From: Acanthamoeba sp. SK_2022b
Taxonomy: Eukaryota > Discosea > Longamoebia > Acanthamoebidae
NCBI GenBank assembly: GCA_027943245.1
Contig: JANDJZ010000136.1
Location: 33,711 to 97,710, forward strand
DNA: 64,000 nucleotides
Direction of reading: 5' to 3'
Both the position numbers and the translations under genes were made by a program. A model generated the notes under the pieces. It worked only from the letters and a program-made list of their open reading frames with translations. It was not told where the DNA came from and did not search any database. Positions 43,373 through 55,621 of the stretch are shown piece by piece. Position 1 is the stretch's first letter, and each line of letters opens with the position of its first letter.

Positions 43373-43695
43373 GCTGTCTGCGGTGTGTGTAGGAAATGAA
43401 CAGATATATGTCCTTCGGGCCGCTGCACGCTCTTGTCTGTCGGACACTCCGCAAAGCAAAGAAACCAAGCCCGCCCGGAGAGAAAACTAAGAACGACCCC
43501 GGTCTAGCGCTCCCGGATTTTGCCAACCAACGAAATAGAAAAAAATTTCATCGATAACGGGGGGGGGGGGTAAAGGCTGGAACATCTCTTCCCGCTGTAG
43601 CACACAACCACGGCGAGATGACGACGGGTCTCCTTCTCCTCCTCCTCCTCCTCCTCCTCCTCCGTCTCCTCCTCCTTCTTCTTCTCTCGCCGGGT
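43373..43695. other. intergenic gap
   Basis: About 320 bp between two - strand genes. It contains a run of ten G at 43559-43570 and (CTC)n at 43634-43675. A poly-Leu frame read from the CTC repeat is not a gene. Confidence 0.4.
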
Positions 43696-44039
43696 TCAGG
43701 ATTCCATGGTCTGGACTTGGCCTTCCGCGTCAACGGAATCAAGCTGAGAGAAAAGTCGTGTCGTATTAGTCTCAATTTAGCTGTGTGCGGTGAAGCGGTC
43801 AAGGACGGTACGTAGGGCTTCAGCTCAGAGCCTTCGATCAGCTTGAAGCTCTGGTTCTCACCCACAACCGCCACCGAGGTGTTTTCCGGTGTAAGACCGG
43901 TCTCCTCCTGCGAACCGATGGTCTCGCCAAGCGCGGTCAGGCCGTGCCTGATCAGCTCAGCAAGCGTGCCTGAGATGAAGGTTGCCCAAGGCACGAAAAA
44001 AAAAAAGTGAGACGCACGCACCGAAAGGGCATACGGGAA

Positions 44040-44101
<62 letters not shown>

Positions 44102-44359
44102 GTGAGGTCTGCGGAGTAAACAGAAGGCGTAGCGTACAGTCTTCAAACTCAGGGAACTTCTTCTCAAGATAGGTCCTGGCCGATTGCGCGCGGGCGCCGA
44201 TGGCCTGCGCCTTGTACTCAAAGTAGTTGCCGGACGGGCACGTCTCGTAGAGGTGTGCTCCGGTTTGCTGGCCGTGCACGAAGAGGAAGGGGAGAGGCGA
44301 TATGTAGGTTAGCCGCCTGTTGAGGCAAACAAGAACTTCAACCATCTTAATCCTAAATA

Positions 44360-44392
<33 letters not shown>

Positions 44393-44912
44393 GCCACCAA
44401 GGCAGGGTGTATACATCATAGCCAGCCACAAGGAGGCCAACGCCATAAGGCCTGCTCCCGTATCGCTGGGTGTTCTTCTGCGACTCTGCATTGTTGATTA
44501 TCACACACGCGTAAGGGAGCATCTTTACGCAAAACTTTGGGATGGACTTTTTTTGGGGGGGGGGCGTACTGTCAGCAACGCGCAAAACGAGGCGACCAAC
44601 TTGCACGGGGCTCTCGTACACATACTTGTGGTTGAGCGCCTCCGTCTGCATGTAGCGGCATAGAACACGTGCATCAGATGTGAGACCCGCAATGGCAATC
44701 GCCATGTGATCGTCGATCTTGAAGATCTTCTTCTGATACGACGCCAGCTGGCCCGCTGATCGCTTCAATGTCACCAGCACAGCGTGGGTCTTGGAGCGCA
44801 GTCCAACACAAGCGCTGCCCTGCTTCACGGCCTCCATGGCAAATTCAATCTGATACAGGCGACCCTGAGGCGACCAGGTCGTGATGTCGCTGTCGTACTG
44901 GCTGCGAAACAT
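43696..44912 (-). CDS. PSMA1: 20S proteasome subunit alpha type-1
   Basis: Five exons, complement: 44570..44912, 44415..44485, 44138..44267, 43812..43969, 43696..43743; 249 residues in phase. The N-terminus [20 protein letters not shown], then [20 protein letters not shown], is the alpha-subunit gate signature of PSMA1/Pre5. Further blocks: [59 protein letters not shown] and [17 protein letters not shown]. Alpha subunits are non-catalytic and form the outer ring of the 20S core. Length is close to the human protein (263). The third intron contains a long (TG)n on the + strand. A 380-bp divergent region separates it from the alkaline phosphatase gene. Confidence 0.96.
44043..44101. repeat. (GT)n microsatellite in a proteasome-gene intron
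   Basis: About 58 bp of GT dinucleotides; (CA)n on the sense strand. Confidence 0.95.
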
Positions 44913-45293
44913 GTTGTTGTTGTTGTTGATGATGTGTTCCTTTCTTCGTTGCTGCTAGTACCTGGTTTTGGGACGCGGCCACAAACTTTCGTGCCAGCAA
45001 CAATCGACGCGGCGGCGCAGCAGCAGATAGCAGCGCGAGACTGGCATTCCGGTCTTGGCGTCCAGGTTAGGCGCAGACTGGATATGACCCGGTTTAGCGT
45101 GGCAAAGTTTCGTAAGCACCTGCCAAACTGCAGGGGGCCCAGCCGCTTGGCCCAAACGCACCAAAACCCACCGTCATCGGTCGCCTGTTGGGACCCTTCT
45201 CGGTACGCTGCTCACTCCGCGCGTTTGCCTCGGGCTTTTGGTCCACCAGAGCTGCCGCGCTCGTTACGCCCACACACACACACACACACACAC
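44913..45293. promoter_or_regulatory. divergent promoter region with (CA)n
   Basis: 380 bp between two head-to-head genes. A (CA)11 run at 45271-45293 directly precedes the phosphatase ATG. Confidence 0.45.
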
Positions 45294-47065
45294 ATGCTTT
45301 CTTCGAAACACGCCACAACAGAAGCTGCAGCTGAAGCTAGCCCTCTGCTACAGGGAAAAAGCATGTCCAGTTCGCGAGGAGATTTCTACACCCCCACCCC
45401 CTCTGGCGGAGGGGACGAGGAGTTTGGTAGCGGTGACGATTCCTTCATCCTGCCTCTGCCATGGTGGTGCACCCGCTCCACACCGAGCACTCCACCGTTT
45501 TTCGTTTTCGTTTTCTTTTTTTTTTTCGTTTTGCAAAACGAAAAAAAAAACAAAAACTACTCAAAACAAAAAACGATGAGGGAGGTGCTCCTCTAACCTC
45601 CTTGGCTCATGCTCTGTGGCGTGTCTTGTCACGTAATGCAGGTGGAAGAAATACAAAAAGGCTCTGGTCATCGGTATCACGGTGCTCGGGGTGGTGCTTG
45701 TGGGCCTCATCATCACCGCTGCTGTTGTGTCGACGAGACATTCTCCCACTAAGCACACCTCAGCAACTCCCAAGAACGTGGTAAGCCATTTAAGCCCGAC
45801 AGCTACTACTCACACGACGAACACTTCGTTTTTGCCCTATTTCCTTATTTTCGAGCGTTGATGATTGACTCAGCACGTGTTGGCCCCTTTGTGTTTTTTC
45901 TTTCTCCATCCAATTTGAGATCGTCATGATCACCGACGGTTTCGGTCCAGCGTCAGTCACGTTGGCCCGCACGCTCAATGGAGCACCTCTGCAGCTGGAC
46001 TACATGGTTCGGGGCACCATCCGTACCAAATCAGCAAACAGCCTCGTGACCGATAGTGCTGCAGGGGCAACGTCTTACAGCTGCGGGCTCAAAACCAACA
46101 ACACGTGCGCTTCTCCTTTGGCTCGTGTCTGCTTGCGCCGCAAATCAGTCTGAGTATGTATTGCGCTGTGCAGCTTTGTGGCGGTGGATCCGAGAGGTCG
46201 TCCGTGTGGAACCATCCTGGAAGCTGCACAGAAAAAGGTTGATCCCCCCTCCTTTCTTCCTTGAGGACATGCAGAGCCTACAAACTCTCTGAGAATCTTA
46301 GCATGCCGATCATCTTATTATTTGTTGTTGGCCCACAGGGAATGCGGACGGGCCTTGTTGTGACGAGCCGCATGACCGATGCTACTCCCGCCTCTTTCTC
46401 GTCGCATTCCACAACTCGGTAAGAAAGCCCTGACGCCTGGTCTCTCCTGATTCCCGTCTCTCATGCTGCTGCTGCTGCTGTCACATTATGGGGTGGGTTC
46501 GGGGCTTCTTGGGCCCAATAAGGTATGCACAGGAGTTCATCGCCACGCAACAAGTGACCAAAGGGATTGATGTCATGTTTGGCGGAGGCCGAGACTACTA
46601 CTGGCCAAAGAGCAAGGGCGGCTTGCGAGAGGATGGGAAGGATCTTCTCGAGGAAGCAGCCAAAGCAGGCGTTTCGGTTGCCACGACGCTCAACCAGTTT
46701 AATGCAATTTCCAAGCTGCCCACCATTGGGCTCTTTGCCATGAGTCACGTATTATGATCACCTCTGGCAAAACTGCATGCGCTCCTGTGGCGCTCGATAC
46801 GGTTTTTCTATTTCTGACCTCTCATCTCTCTCTCTCTCTCTCCCCTCTGTACGGCACACTTCCCTCCTTCAGTTAGACTACACAATCGACAAGAATCTCG
46901 AACAGCCTACCCTCGCCCAGATGGTCGCCAAGGCGCTCGAACTGCTTCAGAACTCTCAGCAGGGATTCTTCCTCATGGTCGAGGGCTCCAGGATTGACCA
47001 TGCAGGCCACGACAATGGTCACACATCGCTCCTATCATTGCATTGTTTGTAGCACTTCTCTCATA

Positions 47066-47137
<72 letters not shown>

Positions 47138-48348
47138 GATGATCATCAGATGCGGCAACTCACTTTCGGGAGGTGCTGGCATATAATGACGCCCTCAAGG
47201 TATACATGTTCTTGCTTCACCACCTTGAGATGTACCACGCACACGTACTTATATAACTTGTCATCTGGCTTCAAGGAAATTATATCCTTTGCAGAAAAGG
47301 ACGGTGACACCTTGGTCGTAAGCGTATCGGACCACGAAACCGGCGGACTAACGCTTGGCGTCTCTCCTCGCGACGGATCCTACCCCATCTATGAGTGGTA
47401 CTGGATGGTCTCCAGCCGTCTTTGTGTGAAGAGAGGGGAACACCCACACCCGGAGTGTGCTGATGCTCGTGCCTCGATGCTCCAGGTACCCCGAGGTACT
47501 GCGCGCCGTGCAGGCGTCGGCCTACAAGATGGCGGCAGCTATTCAGGCAGCAAACGCCTCCGAGCGGCTCGATGCGGCCAAGGTTGTCTTGCGCGAGAAG
47601 GCCGGTACTGATCTGACCCTCGTCGCCAGCTATACGTCCGCACGTTGTCGTGTCTTGCTCGTAGTATGAGCCAACCTAAACAAAATCCGTAAACGACGCA
47701 GGTCTCGAACTCAGTCAAGAAGACCTCGACTTGCTCGCTCCCGCTGTCCAGACCAACCCCACCGGTATGCCGTTGTTGAATGTGATTGGCAACATCATCG
47801 CCTACCGTGCTGGCATCGCCTGGACCACTCTCGGGCACACCGGTAAGCGACCCCTCTTTTCCTCGTCCTCAAGTGAACGCGCGCAGAGGCCTCACTTTAA
47901 CGTATCGCGTAGGTGTGGACATCAACCTTTACTCCTATACTAAGTCGACCCACGTTGCCCTACCTGGGGCGCAGGAAACCGATAAGGTAAGCCTACACGA
48001 TGAGTCCCCCAATCCTACTCTCACATCTGAGCCTCATCAACCACTCCTTGGAGGCCTTCTGATCTGATCAATGACGGGCTCACAGTTTGGTAACGGCGGC
48101 AATCTGGAGAACTTCGACCTGGGACATTACCTCATTGACGTGGGCCACTTTGACGTTGCAGCCGCCACCCAAGAACTTCGGTTTGTGCAAACCCCACTGG
48201 AGGCTTGCTTTGTTGAACCTCCTCCACCAATGGACTCACTTTGTTTGGAACACTCATCAGGAACTTCGACCCTATCCCACCGGCGCCGCCGTCAGCAAAG
48301 AAGCGACAAGAAACGCTCGATCCCTACCACCGTGGTGGCGAGTTGTGA
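45294..48348 (+). CDS. alkaline phosphatase, type II membrane protein
   Basis: Fourteen exons: 45294..45463, 45642..45780, 45920..46104, 46174..46237, 46339..46418, 46523..46748, 46873..47017, 47150..47199, 47276..47397, 47486..47604, 47702..47842, 47913..47986, 48086..48180, 48261..48348; 565 residues in phase. A cytosolic N-terminus of about 60 residues precedes one membrane segment (ALVIGITVLGVVLVGLIITA), so the catalytic domain is lumenal, as in yeast vacuolar Pho8. Catalytic motifs: VIVMITDGFG (metal-binding Asp), TDSAAGATSY with nucleophilic Ser about 149, VMFGGGRDYYW, MVEGSRIDHAGHDN, VSVSDHETGGLTLG. It hydrolyses phosphomonoesters at high pH with two Zn and one Mg. The N-terminal PLL-type segment (ASPLLQG) resembles an acidic dileucine sorting signal. 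Confidence 0.94.
47070..47134. repeat. (GT)n microsatellite in a phosphatase intron
   Basis: About 65 bp of GT repeats ending 15 nt before the 3' splice site CATCAG of intron 7. Confidence 0.95.
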
Positions 48349-48522
48349 GTTGTTTTCCTCTTTTTCTTCTTTTTTTTTTAATTATTATTTTCATTATTTA
48401 TAACAGCCGCTTCTTCGCGAAGTCTCAAATAAGAAAAGAAAACACAAACACCAAAGGGTGTTCATTATTGGATCACAAACAGGAACTGTGGCAAAACTTT
48501 GCTTTGGTGGTTACCACCCATC

Positions 48523-49603
48523 ATGGAGAACACCACGCCATCATCCACAGGCCTGGAGAGCTGGGCCGTCTTCCTTCCTTTTGTGTGTACCACAGCCACC
48601 ATTGCGCTCTTCTTCAGCCCCTGGTGCGCAGCCCCCCCCCCAAACAACCCAATGCCATACGTAATCTGTGGTGGGCACAGTGTATTTATTTATTTATTTA
48701 TTTTTTTACCCTCGCAGGCCAGCAGTGGCAGAGATGAAGGCGAAGCAAAGCGTAGAGGGGCGTCCCTACGCACCGTTCTTGTCCATGTGCGCCAACTGCT
48801 TTTTGTGGGCAACCTACGGCCTCCTGTTTCGTGACCCTACCATCATAATGACCAACTCGGTTGGGCTCCTCGTTTCTCTCTACTATGTCTACACCTACTT
48901 CTCCGTCGCCAAGCTTTCTGAGCGGGTATGACTTTAACTTTCGAGAAACCTCTTCTCTTTTGCTCTGCTCTTTAACCAGGTTAACATGCTTGCTGGTTGG
49001 CTCCTCGGCGCACCGCATGCACGCAACGACAACTCTACAGGAGCCGCTGTCACAGCATGCAGCGTGGGGTGGAGCCGCCGTGGTGGGTGTGGTGGTTTTC
49101 ATCCTCTCATTCTCGAGTAACCCCAAGCTGCACATGGGGCTGGTGGGCGCCTTGGCTTCCACAATCATGTTTGGAGCTCCGCTCATGCAAATTGTACGCC
49201 GTTCCCCCTCCTTTTGGGTCGCTGCCTCATTGTGACATGATCGTGTGTGTTGTGTGTTGCGTGTGTGGTGTGCTCTCTCCCTCTCTTGCCTCTATGCAGT
49301 GGACAGTCATGAGAACCAGAAGCACGCGCACTATGTCTTTCCCGCTATCTATTATGAGCAGCTTGGTGACCCTTTCTTGGACCGCCTACGGCTTGCATGT
49401 GGCCGACAACTTTATCTTCTATCCTAACGCCATCGGGCAAGTTCCCTTGTTATTCTCTCGGTGCTGGACGGCATGTTGCTCACACACTACTATTCACCTT
49501 CCTCCCTCTCTCCCTCCACAGGTTCATTCTGGCGTGCGGGCAGGTGTCTCTCTTTGCCTTGTACCCTTCGTCTGCCCCCACCATTGTCGATCTGAGCCTG
49601 TAA
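48523..49603 (+). CDS. SWEET/MtN3-family sugar transporter
   Basis: join(48523..48623,48718..48925,49041..49193,49300..49436,49522..49603), 226 residues in phase. Hydrophobic segments: FLPFVCTTATIALFFSPW, a second with PFLSMCANCFLWATYGLLFR, IIMTNSVGLLVSLYYVYTYF, AAVVGVVVFILSFS, VGALASTIMFGAPLMQI, and the second MtN3 repeat MSFPLSIMSSLVTLSWTAYG, then NAIGFILACGQVSLFALYP. This 3+1+3 arrangement and the duplicated (P)(F/L)...W..YG motifs are those of SWEET uniporters, which move mono- or disaccharides along their gradient. The intron before the last exon uses a GC donor (GCAAGT). It lies 175 bp downstream of the phosphatase gene on the same strand. Confidence 0.93.
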
Positions 49604-49834
49604 CGCTCAAGTTTTTTTTAATTATTATTATTAAAAGAACAAATAATAACCCATTGCAACATCACCGACGGCCCGGCCCGTGGATCCATGCACCGCCGAT
49701 CCTACACTCCTCGATGAGTAGGATCGGCTCTCCGCAGAGCATCAGGGAAAGTTATTGCGCAAACACGAAAGATGGGAAAAAAAAAAAAGAAACTAAAGAC
49801 ATTTTTGTATTTGTTATTTTGTTTCTCTTCACCC

Positions 49835-52800
49835 ATGGGGAACCAGCTGGAACGGGAACATGACGTGGGGCCAGTAGTGGCCACGGGCGGACCTGATGGA
49901 ATTTGGTGCCCTCGCCCTGCCTGCGTGCCTGCTTGCAGCTTCTTCTCTCTCTCTTCCTCCCCCCGCACCATCATTCTTCGGCCAGTGCTGATTTTTGAGC
50001 TGGCTTGGATCCGCTCTTAGGAAGATCTACACAGCCAAGAAAAAAGACACAAGCGAGCCAGTGTCCATTTGGGTTCCCGTTCATTCCTTCCATAGTCGTT
50101 GTGAGACGTGCCGGCGCTCAGGATACCATGGCTGGCGCCATTCTTCTTGCGCGTCGGTGCAGGTGTTCGAGAAGAAGCAGCTGGAGAAGTATTCACGCGA
50201 CATACAAGAGTCTGTCCTTGCTATGCTTCGAGCCGACGTGCGTGCTTATCCTCCTGTTCCTTGCCATACCACACACACACACACACACACACATACACAC
50301 ATACGCACATCACCAACACGACCTGAGCAAAGTGGCTGCTACTCACTCTTGGCCTTCTCTCGTGTCGTCATGGTCTTCTTCTCCGGCAGGTGACGAATCT
50401 TAGCCGGCTGGTTCATCCAAATGGTAAAAAACAACGTTTCTCACCACCCTCCCTCTCTCTCTCTCTCTCTCTCAGCGCATGCCGTATATGTGTGGATTGC
50501 CGGCCTTTACGTACCACCGTCAAGAAACGTTCATGAATCACGATCGATAACACCGACAAACTCTCCTTCACGCGGGAGTAGTGGTGCGAGTACTGCAACC
50601 CTTGATGGAAACGCGGACGCTGCTCGTTGCGCAGACCGAACCCATATTCGCCTCGCTGGCTAATGGTATGGTTATATTATCCCTGTATGGCCATGACGCC
50701 TTGTATGTCACAAGCCGCACAGCCTTCTCTCAGTTTGAGCAGCTCATGCGCCCATGATGGGAAACGGGCCTTGGCTCACCCCCTTCTCTTTTCTCAACCA
50801 GTGCTGAGAGATTTCTCCGGTCTGCCAAAGGTGCCCTCGGCCCTGGAGAATTTTGAGCTTGATCCCCTCGAGGCACGCGATAATCGCCTTTACTGCGCTC
50901 GCTGCCAGAAAGCTGCCGGCGACGGAGCCTCTCTCTCTCTCTCTCTTTCTCCTTTCTCAATAATATGACGTCCTTCGTCGCGTGGGGTGTGGTCACAGGC
51001 CAAGCTGGGACTGCTCGAACTGGCCGAAGGACTGGCATTCCTTCACGGCCATGCTCGCATTGTGCACCGCAACGTATGCCCAGAGAGCATTTTCCTCACC
51101 CAGAAGGTGCGCGAAACACCCTAAGGCCTGTCCTCTCGCTCTTTGAAACAAACTGACCTTATATGTCGACGCACACGCACACGCACACGCACACGCACAC
51201 GCACACGCACACGCACACGCACACGCACACGCACACGCACACGCACACGCACACGCACTCATCGATGCCTGCCATGGCAGGGCATGTGGAAGCTGGGTGG
51301 GTTTCACTTCGGGCTCTTCCTGTCGGGGCGCCAGGCGGGAGAGAACATGCGACTAGACTATCGAGAGTTCGACTACAAACCGCCCTTCCGAGTGTCGCCT
51401 AATCTCGACTACATGGGTATCCTATCTACAACACTCCCTCCCTCCATGCAATAGCCTCACTTGTGCCACCGCTCACGTCGTGGACACAGCCCCAGAAGCA
51501 GCCGACGGCCAATGGGACTCATCCAGCGATATATGGAGTTTGGGAATGGTGGCCTGGCAGCTGCACACGCGTAGGGCTCCTCCCTCCACGCGAAACAATC
51601 TCCTCACGCATCGGGTGCTTAGCTTCCCTTCGCCAGTTTCATTCGCCTCACGACTTGACCTAATGTAGTTGATTGGGGGGGGGGGCGTATGCACATTCGC
51701 ACACCACGCCATAGGCTGTCGTGGAGCGCATGCGTACCATGAATTGGGCGCAATTTCCCGATACGCTGCAAGGTGAGACACCCAACTTTCGTTTCTTCTG
51801 TGCACGTGAATGGTAGATGGGCGCTGTGGAAAAGGGTACTCATAAGAGCACACATGACGCTACAGCTCCGCTGATGAGGATGCTCTCCGAACAACCGCAA
51901 AACAGGCCCGGTAAGGCATACCCTTTCGCTGGCAGTCTGGCGGGAACAAACTAACGGCCATAAACCACGCCTCGCTCCATTACAACAAACGAATGATGGA
52001 CAATCAGACGTGAGAACGTTTCTTGAGAGTCCGTACTTCAAGGACACTCTGCTCCTCGCGCTCGTATTCCTTAATGACCTCATCACAAAGGTAAGATCTG
52101 GATGATCAGGGTTGTGTACTGCCATGGAGGTGTCTCCCAATGCCTCTCTCTCTCTCTCTCCTCTCTGCAGGATAACCCGAGCAAACTCAAATTTTTCAAG
52201 GGCTTGGCTTCTGTGTTGCCTCGTTTTCCCCCGCGGCTGATCAAGGAAAAAGCTATTGCCGCACTCTTGGCAGAGTTGGTGAGTGTCACGTCTCTCTCTG
52301 CCTGCAAGCCTGCACCAAGGGAGAAACAGAAGCCTTCTAACCTCCAGACTCTGCCTTGTTCCCTCATCGTTCTCCCCCCCCCCAATCACCAGGCGCGGAG
52401 CGAAGGGGAGCTTCAGGCACTTGTATTGCAAAGCGTTCTGGCATCCTCGCGCGGGTGCCTCACCGCGTCTGAGTTCTCCCGATTGGTGTTGCCCGCTCTC
52501 CTTCCGCTCATCACGCCCGAGGCTCCATTACCCTGTACCCCCCCCCCTCTCGCGTCGTCACCCGTATGAAAAAAGGCCCATCGCTATGTCACCACAAAAC
52601 TCACCCTCAAGTTAATTTTCAGGCTTGCTTCTGCTGCTGGGCGAGCTCGAAACGCTGGCCAAGCTTGCTCCTCCAACTGACGTCAACGAATGTACATTCC
52701 TGCTTTTCCTTGCTCCTCATATCCGACGATGACCATGCGCCATCGCTAAAGCTGTCTGTCGTGGACTATCTTGTGTGCTCTCCAAGACCTGGTGCCATTG

Positions 52801-53324
52801 GCGGTGCGGGCTCTGGAGTCGCCCAACCCAAAGCTCAACGAAGAAGCCCTGAAGCAGCTGCCCAAGGTGCTGTGAGACCCTGATGAATCCCAGTGTACCC
52901 AGTGCACTGGCGACTGACTGAGCTGTTGTATTAATGCTTTATTGGTAGGTGCTACGCGTGTTTGACGTAGCTGCAGTGCGCGACACTGTGCTGCCACGGC
53001 TCGAGTTGCTGATGGCCAACACGCGTCTGGAGCCCATTCGAGCTCGCATCCTCATAACCCTCAAAGGTACAGTCCGTGAGGTGCTGGGGGCATTTTTTTT
53101 TTCTTTTTTTTCCCCACCAACGAAAGAATGCTCATGCACGAAACCGACAGACGTGGTCGAAATTGTGGACAAGTCCACAGTCGCAGATCGTGTCCTCGCG
53201 ATCGTGGATACCTGCCTTGCCATCGATCGCTCTGCACCCACACTCGTATACTACCATTCCATTCCTCTGCTCTCCTTGGACGCCCCTCTGCTTTTGTCCG
53301 CCACAACTCATGCAACGGTTGTGC

Positions 53325-53384
<60 letters not shown>

Positions 53385-54311
53385 AACGGTGCAACGTCTC
53401 GGATGGGTTGGGGACGCAGATGCGTTGCATAGTCGTGTATGACTTGATCTCGGGGAAGGTGGGCGTGGAGCTCACCGCCGGAAGGATTTTACCGTTTGTC
53501 GTCCCTCTGCTTCTGGAGCCGCAGCTCGGCGCACAACAGGTGACGACCTTCCGTCCCACGTCTTTCCGCGTACACCAGTTTACAGTCCTCAATTGCGACG
53601 CCCACTTACCTAACTATACTCGCCGTGTTCCGGTGTGGCGCTCAACAGCTCGGGTTCATGATGGAGCGAATTAAGGGCATGCTTGATCGAGTCGGCGAAG
53701 CGAGGCTCAAGCGGCTGGCATCGGCGACTGAACCCACAGCAAATGGAGCTTCACTCAACGCCGAAGCTGAGTTCGAGGCTGTGGTGGCTTCCGAAGGGGT
53801 CAAGAAGGCCGCTGACCGCACCCGCTCCCACGGCACCCCTCCTCCTTCCATTTCCTCGTACACATCGTCGTCATCGACTGCTGCAGGCACAGGTTCCTCT
53901 CTCTTCCTCTCTGTGTTGGGCGGGCTGGGGGGTTCTCTTTGTTTGTGCTCTCTCCGTAGGCTGATCGGACATTTCTGCTGCAGTGTTCAATGAGGGCTCA
54001 CCGCTGTCCCCTTCGCTAGCGCGCTCGTCAGCCGCTCCAATCCAGTCATCTGCCATGCTACCCTCTTCCTCACACGCCCTCCCTACTGCCGCCGACCCCC
54101 ACACCAGCTTCCCACAACAACGCCAACCGTCGGCGGCACCTGCCGTCTCTCTGCCCACTGGGAGCTCCAGGACATTGCCAACACGTTCCTTACCTGAACA
54201 GCAGCCGCACACTCCCGGCCAGCACCACAATCTCCTCCCGCCACAGGCCAGCAGCCTCAACCCCACACCGTCAGCGGCGACCCTGCTCTCTTCGCTCTCG
54301 GTGCGAGAGTC

Positions 54312-54351
<40 letters not shown>

Positions 54352-54624
54352 CCCTTTGCCTTCCCCGCTCCTCCGCGCACTGGTTCCTCGTCTATCTCCC
54401 TCCCACAGACAGCCTCTCCCGCCATGATGTTCTCTTCCGCTCCTCCTCCTGCCGCTGCTGTCCTCCCGCTCCAGCCAACGCATCTCCAGGGCAGCACGGG
54501 CGCCGTGCTTCAGCCCTTGCAGATGCCCTTGTCGCTCGCGCAGTCCGGGGCGATCCCTCAACCGAGCAGCTGGGCTACGGGCGCTGCTCGTCCACCCGTA
54601 GATAACTCCACCTCTCTCTTGTAG
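49835..54624 (+). CDS. SCYL2: SCYL2-like pseudokinase (clathrin/AP coat-associated)
   Basis: Twenty-one exons: 49835..49905, 50021..50072, 50163..50237, 50390..50423, 50591..50665, 50802..50872, 50999..51106, 51281..51416, 51490..51614, 51715..51772, 51866..51910, 52008..52090, 52171..52278, 52393..52534, 52623..52691, 52787..52866, 52949..53066, 53151..53245, 53420..53539, 53649..53892, 53984..54624; 849 residues in phase. Family blocks: GPDGIWKIYTAKKKDTSEPV, VFEKKQLEKYSRDIQESVLA, QTEPIFASLANVL, KLGLLELAEGLAFLHGHARI, VHRNVCPESIFL, WKLGGFHFG. HRD is HRN and DFG is GGF, so catalysis is unlikely. HEAT-like repeats (KLKFFKGLASVLPRFPPRL onward) and a Ser/Ala/Pro-rich tail follow. SCYL2 binds clathrin/AP coats at the trans-Golgi network. 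The start MGNQLERE has a myristoylation-type Gly2. The exon 6/7 intron has a GC donor. Confidence 0.9.
51171..51256. repeat. (ACGCAC)n minisatellite in a SCYL2 intron
   Basis: About 86 bp of hexamer repeat in the intron between exons 7 and 8. Confidence 0.95.
53326..53382. repeat. (GT)n microsatellite in a SCYL2 intron
   Basis: About 56 bp of GT repeats in the intron between exons 18 and 19. Confidence 0.95.
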
Positions 54625-54742
54625 CCTGCGCTGGCGCAGCCAACCCAGTGGGGCTCCCCCCCCAACCGGAAAAAGCTGATTGCGAAGGAACCCCGTGTTG
54701 CTTTGTTGGCCCCCCCAGTGGTCGGGGGATAAAAAAAAATAA

Positions 54743-55536
54743 ATGGACGACGAAACGAAGGTGGAGGACGGGTGGGTACCGTGTCGTACGCTGCAGCTGG
54801 TTGATGGCCCGGCCAATGCCTTGGCCACTCCTGCTCCCAACCACAAGCTGGCCTACCGTGACTGGAAGCCCAAGACGGGCATCGCATCCTCTGCGCCCCC
54901 TCCTGTCGTAGTAGCCGTACACGGTCTCACCAGAAACTCGAGGTAGCTAGCCCCCCCCCAAATACACACACCTCTCCTCTTCAGCTACAGTCTGTGTGCA
55001 GCTTGCTCACGCGGTGCATCCAGAGACTTTGACTCTGTTGCCGAAACCCTGGTACGTTTTTGTGTAGCTGGCCGGCTTTGTGTCGCGGTGGTTGAGCGAG
55101 CGGTGATGGCCCAGGTGAAGGACGGCTATAGAGTTGTAGCAGTCGACATGCCTGGCCGTTGGAACAGCGGTGAGTCGCGAAACCTTTGGGGCCTTACATT
55201 TGAGCGCAAAGAGGCTGATTCGAGGTTGGGGGCGTGGTGGTGGTGGGGGGGGGGTTCAGAGCGCGTGCCGGCGGCCAACTACTCTTATCCGCAGTACATC
55301 CACGACATCCGCACGCTCATGCACCACTTGGGCCTCACCAAGATCGACTGGCTCGGCACCTCCATGGGTGAGTTAACCATCCCTCGTTTTTCTCTTCCGA
55401 GCCTCTGACGTGAGATCTTGCACACTCCCGGCCTCTGTGTACTCTATGTATGTGCACATATGCTGGCTCTATAGGTGGACTGATTGGCATGCTTCTCGCA
55501 GCGCAACACGACTCTCAAGGTAGTACCACACCCAGT

Positions 55537-55621
<85 letters not shown>

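Noticed and set aside
43618..43815. A + strand frame starting with a run of leucines, like a signal peptide
   Set aside because: It is the translation of a (CTC)n repeat in the 3' flank and last exon of the proteasome gene read on the wrong strand.
51417..51489. Possible third U12-type intron (donor GTATCCTATC in SCYL2)
   Set aside because: The donor is close to U12 consensus but no TTCCTTRAC-like branch site lies near the acceptor, so a standard U2 intron is more likely.
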